Positions 34,514 to 46,437 of a stretch of 64,000 nucleotides of DNA are shown here, in pieces. Source of the DNA: Cephalotus follicularis (lineage: Eukaryota; Streptophyta; Magnoliopsida; Oxalidales; Cephalotaceae); the NCBI GenBank assembly GCA_001972305.1, contig BDDD01003317.1:180024-244023 (forward strand). The letters are read 5' to 3'. Positions within the stretch are counted from its first letter, which is position 1. Every line of letters begins with the position of its first letter. The notes beneath the pieces are model-generated. The model ran no database searches, was not told the origin of the DNA, and saw only the letters and a program-made list of their open reading frames with translations. A program made the translations under genes and the position numbers.

Positions 34514-36713
34514 CTGATTAATTTGCTTTAAAGCTGGTATTGGAGATCGTCACTTGTATTGTGTGTGACCCTTTAAGTTCACTATCACGCTGGCCATAGA
34601 ATAAATCGCAGATACTGTGATTATCCGATAAAATATTTGAGCGGTCCCGGATATTCTACTGATCAACATCGACATCGCGTAGTGGCTGTCTGGCTTTGAT
34701 TGCTACCTTACCCATCTCGTGGAATAGGCAAATGAGTTGTCTTTGGGACTTGTGGGATCTATGTTTGAGTGTTAGCGAGCGCATAATAAGGAATCATCAC
34801 ACTCGTAGTGAGAGCGATCGACTCTATACTATATGTGTCCATTACAGACTGGGAAAACCTGGCCAGGTACCGGTGGACTGGAGACTAGGTTTTTGGGGAG
34901 GTCTGCCAATAGTCGCAATGTGTTACCATATTTATAGTCATCGTGGCTTCATCTGGGGTTAACACCTATCCATGCCCTAGGCCGCGGTCGGAGCCAAGGA
35001 TGACAAGGGAAACACTACACATATGCTAACAATAGAAGAAAGTATCGGTTAATTGTAATTCAAGATGATTAACATAGAAATTAACTTAAAATTAACTCTT
35101 TAGACCTGGAAACTTAGTAGATATGACTCTAGGGTCATTCAGATACTCTAGAACTATTAGCCTAGTCGTACAAGAACTTTTGAATGTTCCAGAAAATTTA
35201 TCTTCATGACCGGATTTCAAACTGAACTTTAGGGTCTCGCCTGATTATTGATTTGTTGACATATGCTGGGCATGTGTCACTTGATGGGAGGATAGCATCT
35301 TAGAGATGTTACTTTGTATGAGTACTTTGATTTGTTAGGCTTTTGTCACCTTATAATGGTGAGCACTTAGCTACACCATAATCAACTTACTCTACTCAAA
35401 GGTTGAGTGTATTACAACTAATTACATGGATGTAAATTGAGAGCATTGGGCATGGAATGTCTTGGACATATTCGGCCCAAACATGCAAATGTGCATGGTG
35501 CACATTTGGGCCAAATTTGTGCATGAATTGCACAATTTGGCCAAGCCCATAATTTTCCCCCTTTAGTCGCCATTAATTTTTCCTATAGTGAGGAATTTGA
35601 TTTCATGAGGCTTGAGTGTCTCTAGTGAGGAATTTGACTTCATGAGGCTTGAGTGTTAGACACTCAAGCCCATGTGAAAGCATGGTTAGAGGTATAGGCA
35701 TCCTTACATGAGTATGGGATGTGTAAGTCAAAGGTATGGTACCTATGTCCCTCTTGTCAAGCAAGGCCGACCATAATGAGAGTGTGAGGAGACTTAGAGA
35801 CTTCATTTTTGTCTCACACAAACATACGGGCTCTCTCTCCCTCTCTCAAGGCCGTAGCACTCATCTCTCTCTTCTACCTTTCTTCTAGTTTCTTCCTTTA
35901 GCTTGGAAGCCATTGTTGTGAAGCTTAGAGCTTCAAGAAGAAAGTACATACACTCATATCCTCTTCATCCCTCCATTGATCATTATAGGTAGAGGTGTGC
36001 TATACCTTGTAGTACACCTACGCTTGTATTGATCACTAGATTAGGGCTTAAAACTCTCCATACAATAGAGGTCCCAAGGAGAAGACCATTATTCCTGTTG
36101 GACATTGCATAATATGTGAAGTTAGTTCTACTTTGTTTATGAGTGTTTGAGAGATCAAAAATTTCGGCCATCCTTGAACCCGAGGCCTGAGGAAGCTTGG
36201 AACTACAACTTTGGTGCTTGGAGTACAAGAAGAAAAGAACCTAAAAGTGTAGAGGGGGCACTTGAAGGAAGGAGTTTACACTTGTGGTGATAATCTTTTC
36301 TTCCTTCCTTTTCTCTTTTCTTCTTCTCTTTTCTTTTCGGCCAAGCTAGGATTTCATGGTGGAAACTCTAGCATTTTGTGTGTTGGTGTTTTGGAAGTAC
36401 CATGGGCAAAACCCTTAGGGTTTCTTGCCTTGGAAGTCATAGCCTCACTAGGGTTTGCAAGTCAAACCCTAGTTCACATTTTGGTTGGATCCTTTGTATG
36501 TGCATGCTTAAACACGTGGCCTTCATGGCATGAAATTTGTGTTTGGTTCAATTGGATAGTCAATTAGTGATCCTGGGCATGTTGTGGTAGATTATGCGCA
36601 TAGATGTTTTTATGATGCTCCTATTATTGGAGTAATTTGATTGAAAAATTAAATTAGACCATTTTAGCACCTATGACCTAATATCACCACAACCCCTCTA
36701 AATGTTTTCAACA
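34514..36713 (+). repeat. 5' LTR of element C (left end missing)
   Basis: It aligns with the 3' LTR pieces at 51877-52336, 57972-58208 and 61858-63547, clearly from about 34678 and weakly from 34560. It ends TTTTCAACA at 36713, two bases before the PBS. The first few hundred bases are missing or replaced by element B. A CATTATAG|GTAGAGG sequence near 35985 resembles a splice donor. Confidence 0.8.
35474..35540 (+). other. Twin hairpins in the 5' LTR of element C
   Basis: Hairpin 1 (35474-35512) pairs AAATGTGCA with TGCACATTT around a TGG loop, plus an outer GGCCC/GGGCC stem. Hairpin 2 (35511-35540) pairs CCAAAT with ATTTGG and TGTGCA with TGCACA around TGAAT. Both are also present in the 3' LTR. 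Confidence 0.75.
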
Positions 36714-36715
36714 AG

Positions 36716-36728
36716 TGGTATCAAAGTC
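36716..36728 (+). other. Primer-binding site of element C
   Basis: TGGTATCAAAGTC, two bases after the LTR end; initiator tRNA-Met type with two changes at the 3' end. Confidence 0.75.
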
Positions 36729-37857
36729 TCCTAATTGGCACCAATTGGACCCTAATTTTAATGTTTGGTGGTTTGTTTGGTTAATCTTGTGTTGGCTGAA
36801 ACTTTAAGCTTCATTCCCTAAGTGAATTTTAAAATTTGAATCAATTGGATTGAATAAACATTCAATTAGTTGGACTAATTAGGTGAACTTGTGTAATTGA
36901 TATTCTAATGAAATGTTTGTTGATCCGAGTACATGTACATGGACGGTTTATGATGCCTGGGGTATTCAAATATTCCTAGGTACGGTTTAGGATCACAATC
37001 TAGGCTTTAGAATGTCAGTAAACTAGGTTTTAGGCGTCAGAAATTTCTGTAATAAAACAGTGTATGTGCATAATTTTCTACACATATTTTCTGGCAGTTA
37101 ACCATGTAGACAATTGGACTGGTTAGTGCAGGAATTTTCTGCGCAGTTTCTGACAGTTTCTGCTCAGTTACTGGCAGTTTTTGTACTCTTACCAATAGTT
37201 TCCAGCAGAATTCCAACAAGCTTCCTGTAAGCTTTTATGCACAATTTCTGTGCTGTTTTCGCGCAGTTACTGGTAAGAATACAATATGGATTGGACAGAC
37301 ACATACTAGAATGTTTAGGTTGTAATTTAAAAGACTTGTGCATAAAGTCCACTTAATGTAATTAATTCTTAGAACATAATATTAATAGTTTGGTAACTAT
37401 TAATTAAATTACATTTTAATTTAATGGTTGGACCATAAAATTAAATAGTTTGGAACTATGAAAGTGTCACGCCCGGGATTTTTATTAAATGTAATGTTGT
37501 ATTTCTCGATGTAATTTACTCTTGGAATTAATGGGAATCATGAATTTCCCATCTTGTATATTAAAGTTTGCATAAAAAGATAGAGGAAATTGTAAAATGT
37601 GTGGGAATCAGGTGGGCAGCCGACCGTCCTAGGGAGGCAGTCGATTGGACCCCCTTAAGTGTAACCAGCCGACTACTAAGGAAACAGCCTACTGGAAGTT
37701 GTCGACAGAGGCACCTGACTGCCAAGCAAAGCAGCTGACTGCCATAGGTCAGACAGTATAACGTGCTGTCAGACATGGCATGACTGAGGGAAAGTAATTT
37801 TTTGGGGTTTGTGCTGGTAGAGAAAGAAAGAGATGAGGGAGAGGGACGATTTTTCTC

Positions 37858-37865
37858 TATAAAAA
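37858..37865 (+). promoter_or_regulatory. TATA-like box in solo LTR alpha-2
   Basis: TATAAAAA sits in CTCTATAAAAACAC about 250 bases upstream of the putative splice donor. The equivalent place in alpha-1 reads CCTTAAAACACA (about 9569-9580). This is a candidate LTR promoter that would put the donor in the transcript. Confidence 0.5.
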
Positions 37866-38288
37866 CACATTTTATCTCCTCTTCCTATCAGTAATTCAAA
37901 GAGATAGAGAGCTGTGAGGAAGAAAGAGGAAGAAAAGAGAGAGGGAGGTTGAGCCTGAATGCTCTGCGCTTGAACCGGAAGCTTGGAGACTCGAACTAGT
38001 GGGAGAGCCAAAACTGTTGGAGTTGTTGAACGGACCTGGGAGCTTTGAACGCCTCGGATCCAGGACTTAAAGAGGTGGATCGCAATTCCTAACTTGGAAT
38101 TCAAAGGTAGGGGAAATTTCATAATTGTGATTTAAGTTCCATTATAATGGACATTTATGAATGAAATGCATGAAATGGACTGTGATATGAGCATGAAATG
38201 TGTTGATGATGATAAATGCTCTGTTGTGTTTGGATTTGGATTGATGGTTGCATGTATTTTCTGCTATTTTTGTGCACTGCGCGTAAGA

Positions 38289-38756
38289 CTAGCCGACTGT
38301 CCAAAGAGGACAGTTGACTGTTCAAGGCTACCAGTCGACTGTTCAGTGCGAACAGCCGACTGCACGAGGGAAACAGCCGACTGTGCTAAGGAGCCAGTCG
38401 ACTATTCATGCATTTTAATGGAGATTATCTCCTGCTCTATGATTAGCCGAATACCAAGAGAAGGTAGACGACTAATAGATGGCACAGCCAACTGTATGGG
38501 ATGACAGTCGACTATCCACATGTCACTTTACCCATATTCACTGGGATGGCAATGTTGGGTTGAGCGGCGAGGTAGAAGATACGTACTGTTCACGAAACAG
38601 TCGACTGTCTTGAGGAGACAGCCGACTGTTAAGAGAGCAGCCAACTGTCAAACATGAGACAGGCGACTATTAAGGGAGGCAGCCGACTGCCAAATCTGGG
38701 ACAGCCGACTGTTAAAAAGGAAACAGCCGACTGTCATGAAGGGGCAGCCGACTGTT
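38289..38756. repeat. Palindrome cluster II in solo LTR alpha-2
   Basis: About seventeen CAG(T/C)CGACTG words or one- to two-base variants in two blocks (38289-38514 and 38597-38756), within the putative intron. A smaller, more degraded cluster lies at about 37617-37745. Confidence 0.85.
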
Positions 38757-39391
38757 GAGGGACTGACTTGCATTTTGAGCATGTGTTTGCATCACATTTT
38801 GATATGAAATGAATTGATGATTGAAATGCGAATGATTCGAAAGTGTTTTATTCATTTTAGAAATGTGTACATGATTTTATAAAAATCATTATTTCATATG
38901 AAAATGTATATTTTGATAAACGTATGTTTTCAACGGATTGAAACATGGTTTCAAAGATGTAATACATTTTAAAATAAATGTATTATTTCTAGTATTTTAT
39001 AAATTACTTGGAAAAGATTAGATTAGATTTGATTGATTGATTGTGCTTGATGACGTACTAGCTGGGGTGACGGAGTGTCGTCGATGGCTGGTGATGGGAT
39101 GTTTTCCTAGGGGCCAGGAAATGGTTAAGAACGCCAAAATACAATGTTACTAGACACATAGTGCAAGTAACACGGGTTACCATGATTGCTGAACACAGAG
39201 TGCGAGCATCATGAGTTTTATTTGTTGCCTTGCTTCGTGACCCGGGAGTCGGGGGCCTGAGTAAGAGTACGACGTTGGGGCCAGGAGATGGAGGCGCTCT
39301 TCGTACCGATTCGATTTTATTTGATTCGTCCTTTGAGACATGATTGATGATTTGATGGTTGTAGCCACTTCGCATGGTTGCACATATTGGC

Positions 39392-39396
39392 ATATA

Positions 39397-39429
<33 letters not shown>

Positions 39430-39430
39430 T
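39392..39430 (+). repeat. AT then ATGT microsatellite
   Basis: An AT dinucleotide run followed by about six TATG/ATGT units, inside solo LTR alpha-2. Confidence 0.95.
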
Positions 39431-41256
39431 GTGATATATTGTATATTGGATCATGGATGCATTCATTACATGACATTCATTAGCATTGACCCTAAATTGC
39501 ACTTATGATTGAGCCGAGTGAGGACAAAGGCTAACCCCCTACTATTACAGATTGATGCAGTGACTTGGATATCGACCGTACGTGGCCGAATTAGAGGGGA
39601 GACGGAGTTTTATCTACTTGAATAAATGTTAAAACAATGTATTAAAACGTGTTTTGTTTCAGATTACTATACTGATGTATTAATGATGTTAATCGACTAT
39701 GGTCACGCTCCGTTTGTGGGCAGTTGACAATGACTTAATAATATTAAATATTGGAATCATGTGGTACGGGACGCATGGTTCGGTTTATTTTCAGCTTATA
39801 TTTAAATGCTTCCGCAAGATGTTAATGGTATTTAAACTTTTAAATTTACCGTATTTGCATAAGCTGAATATTTATGTTAAATTGCCATGACGTTTATGTT
39901 GTCAATGAAGCGGGGTGTGACAAAAAGGGACACTGGATTTTAAATAATCTAGTGGTAGCTACAATTAAATTTAGGCTACTATTTAACTGACAAGCCATTG
40001 GATATTGAAATTAATTATGTTTATTCAATTTAATATATTGGATATATTTAGTGGAATTTTTTTATGTATGATGGTAGACTTGAGACTAGACCTAGCTTTT
40101 AGTTTCTTTTGTGGATGGATTTAAATTATTTTATTATTTATGGAATTTATTTGGTCTGTAATAAAGTTTCCTGCGTGCACCATTAACTTCTTATCCTTAT
40201 TTAGTTCTCTCAAGGATAGAATTCTCTTCTCCCTCCACTTGTTTTCTTTTCTTTTATTATATTGGATGTAATGTAAGATGGAATGCAAAGGAGCTTGCAG
40301 AGGAGGACATGAAGACTGCAAGACCAAGTGAAGGCCATATATGCATGGTAGTATTTGTAATAAAGTAGTTTAAATAGTTCACCTAGGAGACCCAGTGGTC
40401 ACATTAGGCTCGTGTGATCACGTATAGTTTCAGTCCCTTGTGAGGCCAATTTTTTTAGGATGCATGAGATTGATGTTTTTTCTTTTACGTCAAGCATGCT
40501 CAGCCGTTATCACTTGGATTGAAATATAAAATTGGATTTTAATAAACGTCTTGGTAAAACATAAAATTGGTGAGACCTAAATTCCCACAAAGGAATATAA
40601 TAAGTCTATCACGTTGGGGACACTTAGAGTGACCTTTCGTGGGCCTTCCATGATTCTCGCAGAATGCTGTGGACCTACTGTAGACTGTCATACCGTCGAT
40701 GAGGTATTATAGTATGACCATTATTATTTGACATCAGTGCGAGGCACTGGATGGAAATTGCTATGTTTTTGCACTTGGACATGAACACGTGTTGGTGTTT
40801 CAAAACAGGTATATTTCTATGAGGATTGTGGGTCCCGATTTATACTGGCTCTAATGACTTGTCCTTCCCATCACTGAGATCATACTGAGTCGGGGAGCTT
40901 AATCATATGATTAGATCTTACCAGTTAGGGTTGGATCCTATGGATTGTAAATTGGTACACGTACCTACGTATCTTGGGTATTGTGGTCGGTCATACCGTT
41001 GATGAGGGCCATAGTATTCGGAATAGAATCTGATCCCCACTAGGAAGCTGGTGCCTCTCAAGTTCCACATGGGGGTGTGGAATACAATTAGAATAGTGGG
41101 AGGAACCATATACACTAAAGACCAAGTGTTATGGTTGTAACATAAAAACTGGAATAATATGCTAATCTTTTCCTCTCTTGTTTCCTTATAGGTTTCTAGA
41201 CATATATATCTTTTGTTACACTCAATTGCAGTCAGCACCGCCTTAGCCCATGTCTT

Positions 41257-42343
41257 AGAGACAAATAAGCTACAAGGTCTTAACTATATAGACTAGCTGC
41301 ACAACTTGCGCGCCTTGTCTTCACGAGCATGAAAATTGCTAATGTCATGACAGAGGACACCCCCCTCCCATCCCCGTGCACTAGGGGCAAACCCATCCGA
41401 AGAGCAAAAGGCCAAGGTGGCCAAATGGTGGGACAATGATGAGCAAGCTTGTTGTCTAGCAATTTCCGGCATGGTGCCTGAGTTACATAGGCAACACAAG
41501 CACTTGGAGAACCTAGGTGCCATACTTTTGCGACTCAAGGAGTTGTATGGTGCCCAGTCTACGACCGTCACGTTCAACTTGTCAGATCTGCTCTTCTGGA
41601 TGAAAATGCCAAAGGGAGCTCACTCCATCAGCATGAGCTGAAGATGATAGACCTGATTGAGCAGTTGGCTCAATTGGACTTGATCATGGACAATGATTTT
41701 TACATTGATCTTATGCTCTCGTCCTTCCCTCGGTCATTTTCCCAGTTCATCACAAACTTCCACATGAACAAGGTGGAAAGTACTCTATTGGAGCTCGTGG
41801 AGATGCTCCGGACTACTAAGGCTGACATGGACCATGGTAGTCCAAGTCAGATGTGATGCTTCTTCCTTCTTCTTCCTCTAGGAGGAGTGGATCCAAGGGA
41901 TCCAAGTCTAAGGGAAGGTGCCCATAAGTAAGAAAGGAAAGAAGGGCAAAAAGTCGCTAGGGATTATGGGGGATCCTGCCAGAAGAGAGAGGATTAAGAA
42001 ACTAGCTATGTAGAAAGCCTGCTTCCACTATGGGAAGCCAGGCCTTCGGAAGAAAAATTGTGGGGAGTACCTTTCTTCCATTGCTGGGGGTGCCTCTGGA
42101 TCAGGTACCTTTGTGATTGAACTCCACCTAGCTTACAATGTTAGTTCAACTTGGGTGTTGGACACTGGATGTGGTACTAACATTTGTAACTCTTTTCACG
42201 GACTAAGAGGAGCTAGGGAGCTTAGAGCTGGAGATGCTATAGACCTACGACTCGGTGATAGATCTAGGATATTCACTGAATTTGTAGGAACTTTTGATTT
42301 ATATCTACATTGTGTTAAGACTAGACCCTTGTTATTTTGTTAA
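41257..42343 (+). pseudogene. Element C gag and protease
   Basis: It begins with TNKLQGLNYID, homologous to the gag start of element D. The position aligned with the ATG of D reads ATA, so the start seems lost. Gag is shifted and partly deleted around 41290-41400, then readable as HKHLENLGAILLRLKELYGAQ (41417-41641) and LAQLDLIMDNDFYIDLML to NFHMNKVESTLLELVEML (41644-41856). The knuckle near 42010-42060 is CFHYGKPGLRKKNC, missing one Cys and the His. The protease (42113-42343) keeps VLDTGCGTNICNS. Several frameshifts. Confidence 0.8.
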
Positions 42344-42349
42344 GAACAT

Positions 42350-43670
42350 TGTTCGATACATTATTAGCATCTCCTATGTATAATCTTTGGGCTTAGAGCT
42401 CTTATTTAATGCATATGGATTTCTACTATTGTCATTTAGTAAGGTATTAATTGGTACTGGACATCTAGAAAATGGGATATATGTCTTAGATACTAATCAA
42501 ACAATGGCATTGGCCATACAGCAAGGCACTTCTAAAAGACAATGAGAGAACAATGATATTAATCAATCCTACATTTGGCATTATAGATTAGGTCATCCTG
42601 GCGAGGCTAGACTATCACAGTTGCTTAAGGATAGACTTTTGGACATCCAAGACTTAGAGTCTTTTCCAACTTGTAAATCCTGTTTACTAGGTAAGATGAC
42701 CAAATCTCCCTTCTCCGGTCAAGGGGAAAGGCCAGTGGACATACTAGGTCTTGTCCACATTGACGTGTGTGGACCCATGTCAGTCAGTGCACGTGGAGGA
42801 TTTCTTTACTTCATTACCTTTACCAATGATTTGTCTCAGTTTGGATATGTGTTTATGATGAAACACGAGACTAATTCATTTGAGAGATTCAAGGAATTTA
42901 GACACGAAGTAGAGAAGCAAACAGGAAAACCTATCAAGGCACTTCAGTCAGACCAAGGTGGTGAATACTTGTCTGCAGAATTCCAAAGCTATCTTAGAGA
43001 TAATGGAATTCTCTCTCAGTGGACACCTCTTGGAACACCACAGCATAATGGTGTATCCGAAAGGAGGAATTGGACCTGAATGGATATGGTCAAGACCATG
43101 ATATCTTTCATAGATCTTCCTACCTCCTTATGGGGATATGCGCTAGAAGCAATAGCGCACATCCTAAGCCGGATTCCTTCAAAGTCCGTCCCCTCCTCAC
43201 CTTATGAGGTGTTTAAAGGGAGGACACTTACCCTAGGCCATTTAAGGGTTTGGGGTTGTCTAGCACATGTGAGAAGGTTGGAGCCTTCTAAGCTGGAGGC
43301 ACGATCGGACCGTTGCTGGTTTGTGGGGTATCCTAAGGAGACCCGAGGACACTACTTCTACCTTCCCAGCGAGCAAAAGGTTATTTTTTCACGCAATGCT
43401 GTAGTCCTATAGAGCGAATTCCTTCTCCAAGGAAGCAGTGGGAGTGGGGTGGAACTGAGGGAGTTACCACCGGGTGAAGAAACACAGGACGATGAGGACT
43501 TAGAGGTTGGACCCTCTAGAGACACAGTTGGGGTTAGACCTTAACCTGAGATTGGATCTCTGTCAAGCACTCATCCGGTAACGAGATCAGGCAAGATTTC
43601 GACCGCGCCTGAGAGATATGGTTTTCTCATGGAAGGCAATGATGAACCCAACGTCATCGAGGATGATAAG
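42350..43670 (+). pseudogene. Element C integrase and start of RT
   Basis: Pre-integrase sequence is broken up to about 42600. The frame 42621-43412 then gives DIQDLESFPTCKSC, the integrase core with first Asp (HIDVCGPM), second Asp (SDQGGEYLS) and Glu (GVSERRNWT), interrupted by one TGA at 43077. It continues into HLRVWGCLAHVRRLE and FVGYPKETRGHYF. Degraded linker and the N-terminal RT sequence (FLMEGNDEPNVIEDDK) follow to 43670, where element G is inserted. The catalytic triad is preserved, so this is one of the better kept integrases here. Confidence 0.8.
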
Positions 43671-46389
43671 TGTCATACCCCGTTTATAGAGAAGGCAACA
43701 TTAAAGCAGTAAGGCAATTAACACATAAATAAAGCTCATGTAAAACCATGAAATTTAAACTTTTAAGCGAGATGTCAGTTGCGAAAGCATAAAAAGCCAT
43801 AAGCTGTAAACTCGTAGCATGTATCCCATACTACGCGCTACCCAAAACAAGTCCAACATTGTTAATCGCCCACAAAACGGAGCGTGATCACAGTACAAGT
43901 TTAAAATTCCATCAGTAATAAAATCCATAAGAACGGTATATCAAAAATCCTTTGACAACTCGGTTATTACAAAACAGGAGAATAAGTAAAACTAAGAACA
44001 ACACAACAACTTGTTCTTCATCCAAGCTAGTCCAACCGGTCCACTGCATCAATCTGTAAAGTAGGGGGTTAGCCTTTGTCCTCACTCGGCTAAGTCATAA
44101 AAGTAGTTCGGGATTAAAATTAAAGGCATGTCATGATATGAATGCATAGATGATGCAGTGCAGTAGAAATCCCAGTTATATATGTGAAAATATATATGTT
44201 TAACTGTACAGTAATATCAGTGGGGCATATATATATATATGAAAATATATGTATGCAACAACAGTACAATAGTAACCCGGCCAGGGCTACATCAACAAGC
44301 ACAGTAATGTCCAAGAAGGACCAACGGGCAGTACAGGATGTCCACATAGGACCACAAAAACAGGCAGTATGTGTAACGCCGCCAACTCCTGGCCCCACGC
44401 TACACTCCCACTCCGGTCCCTGCTCCAGGAAACCGAGCGAGGCAACAGTACAGTGAGTTACCCAGCCATACTCCTGGCCCCTAGGTCAACCCTACCACTA
44501 GCCGGCGTTGGCAGCCTTCGCCATGCAACCAGTGGCTCAAGTACAAACACATAGCAATTCACAGAGCAAACAGTGAATCCAAGCAGTAACAGTACAGTAA
44601 ACAGGACAGTAGTGATCGTTCAGATCCACAACAGACAGGTTGTTTCCAAAATGTTTCCAAAAGTGATAACGTTTGAAATTTTCATTTTCAGTAGAAAATA
44701 CTTTTAAACAGTTTCAGTAGTGGAAATCGCTTCCCAAAGATGTTCGAAAATACAAAAACAATATTTATCTCGTATTCAACATAGCAGTTTCAATTTATAT
44801 ATGCATTTCTAAGGTAACAATACATTAGAAATCATAATCCGATTACAACCAGTACAAACAAGCAGTAAATAGTGTATATGCAATGCATACAAATGCTCAA
44901 ATGCAGTCTAGCAGGAATCGGGATCGTTTCGTAACGTTTTAAGCAAGAAAAGTCCAACAGCACTCCAACCAGTCGACTGGAATCCTTACCAGTTGGATGT
45001 TCTGGGTCGAGCAGTATTAGATAGTCGGATGGTTCCTTCTACCAGTCGACTGTCCATTAGGCAGTCGGCTGTTATCCTTCAAAAGTCGACTGTTACTGCA
45101 CCCCGTTCGAAAACATTACCCAGGAAACACTTCTTGCCACTTTCTGGGCAGGAAGAAATATGAATAATCGATTGCTTTCCATTGACAGTCGACTGGTTTC
45201 ATTGAGTAGTCGGCTGGCTTCCTTCGACAGCCGGCTGCTTTGCGAACCAGTAGCATGCAAATCGATCTATCTACTCCAACGGATCGTTGTAAACAGGAAA
45301 TTCAAGCTCAAGGACAGATATATAACTACAGGTTACCAAATTGTCCATATAACACCACATCCAACATACATCTCATCATGCAAGTCAATACCATGATAAG
45401 TTTCAATAATGCATGCACATAATCTCATTTATTCTCAGCAGCAAGCATAACAGATGGGAAACAGTAGCAACTATGTCCTAAAATCAGTAGCTACAACCCA
45501 CGCAACCAGGCATTTAAATCATGGACATGTAGTAACTTTAAACTCAAAATACCATTACAACTTCCCCTACCTCTTGATTCCAAGTTAGGAATCTGTAAGT
45601 CCACATCTTTGTGTTCCAACAGAGACGTTTTGAGCTCCCCAAAAGCTGAAACTCCAACCCCAGAAGCTCCAAGAACAGTCCAACAGCTCCAACCCGCGCT
45701 CCAAGCTTCAACAATGGTGAAACACTCTCCTTTCCTCTTTTCTTTGTGGTTTCTCTCTACTGTCCTCTTTGGTTCTTTGTCCTTTCAGTATCTGGGCGAA
45801 GGAGGTGAGGAGAGAAGTTTTATGCAGAGGGTTTCTCTTCCTTCTCCCATAGCTCCCTCATATGGCACTAAATGCCACATTCCCTCATTCACATGCATGC
45901 ACACACTCACAGGTCTAATTTCTCTGCCCCATGAAGTTTGCATGATCCACAGGTGTCCCCTTTATCCTTTCCTTTAGCTGCATGAAGCACAGATGGTATC
46001 CATTTCCATCTGTCAGCTGTAGTATGTGATTTATGCCACATGCAACAAAAGAGAGCACGATCCAGTCGGCTGTCCACACCCAACAGCCGGCTGCTCGCCT
46101 GGCAGATCGTTACCACGTGGCTCGACAGTTGGCCAGTCGCCCGGTTCATCCCACCAGTCGACTGCTCCCACACGAAGCCAACCAGTCCGCTGGACTTCCA
46201 TACCAGTCGGCTGCCTCCAGTATACTTACCAAGTGATCACACTTCTAAGTACATGATTGATTTAAAATCAACATCATCATAGCTTGGGAAAACATCATCA
46301 AATTCGGAAAAATCCATCATTTTATTAATTCCACAAATAAGTACATTTACATTGTGAAATTACAATACCTGAAATTTCCGGGCGTTACA
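43671..46389 (-). repeat. 3' LTR of element G (2719 bp)
   Basis: Alpha-family LTR ending CCGGGCGTTACA before the polypurine tract. CAG(T/C)CG(A/G)CTG words cluster at about 44970-45245 and 46062-46213. The acceptor block is near 44054-44090 and the donor block near 45560-45595. Confidence 0.95.
44054..45570 (-). other. Putative LTR-internal intron, element G
   Basis: Minus-strand donor TCAAGAG|GTAGGGGAAG begins at 45570; acceptor CTAACCCCCTACTTTACAG ends at 44054. The length is 1517 bases. Confidence 0.5.
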
Positions 46390-46406
46390 TCAACCCCTCC
46401 TTCAAA
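46390..46406 (-). other. Polypurine tract of element G
   Basis: Minus-strand TTTGAAGGAGGGGTTGA abuts the 3' LTR start, equivalent to the tract of element H. Confidence 0.75.
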
Positions 46407-46437
46407 GAAATTTCATCCTCAAAATTTAAAACAAAAA

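Larger units (their letters stand above)
38107..39550 (+). other. Putative LTR-internal intron, solo LTR alpha-2
   Basis: Donor TTCAAAG|GTAGGGGAA begins at 38107; acceptor CTAACCCCCTACTATTACAG ends at 39550 and is followed by ATTGATGCAG. The length is 1444 bases. Confidence 0.5.
37465..39922 (+). mobile_element. Solo LTR alpha-2 (gypsy type)
   Basis: 2458 bases from TGTCACGCCCGGG to GGGGTGTGACA with near-matching duplications GAAAG (37460-37464) and AAAAG (39923-39927). No internal region. It belongs to the alpha LTR family, with clusters of CAG(T/C)CGACTG, the donor and acceptor blocks and the 3' GGGACGCATGGTTC block. It carries the clearest TATA-like box of the family. Confidence 0.9.
36729..41191 (+). 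other. 5' leader of element C, interrupted by a solo LTR
   Basis: About 2 kb of leader once the solo LTR 37465-39922 is removed. No coding frame is supported. 37035-37275 is rich in CAGTT(T/A)CTG words. 40161-40184 carries the reverse complement form (CTGCGTGCACC) of the word shared with A and D. The leader ends in a 3' splice-site-like sequence: GCTAATC branch, pyrimidines, TTTCCTTATAG ending at 41191. Confidence 0.65.

Noticed and set aside
36262-36567. Frame shared with 63274-63552 (FFLPFLFSSSLFF, then PLGFLALEV)
   Set aside because: It lies in the two LTRs of element C. Similarity is explained by LTR homology, and the hydrophobic run is a pyrimidine-rich tract.
38157-38504. 115-residue frame in solo LTR alpha-2
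   Set aside because: No recognised domain; the C-terminal part only translates the palindrome cluster, and no equivalent frame exists in other LTR copies.
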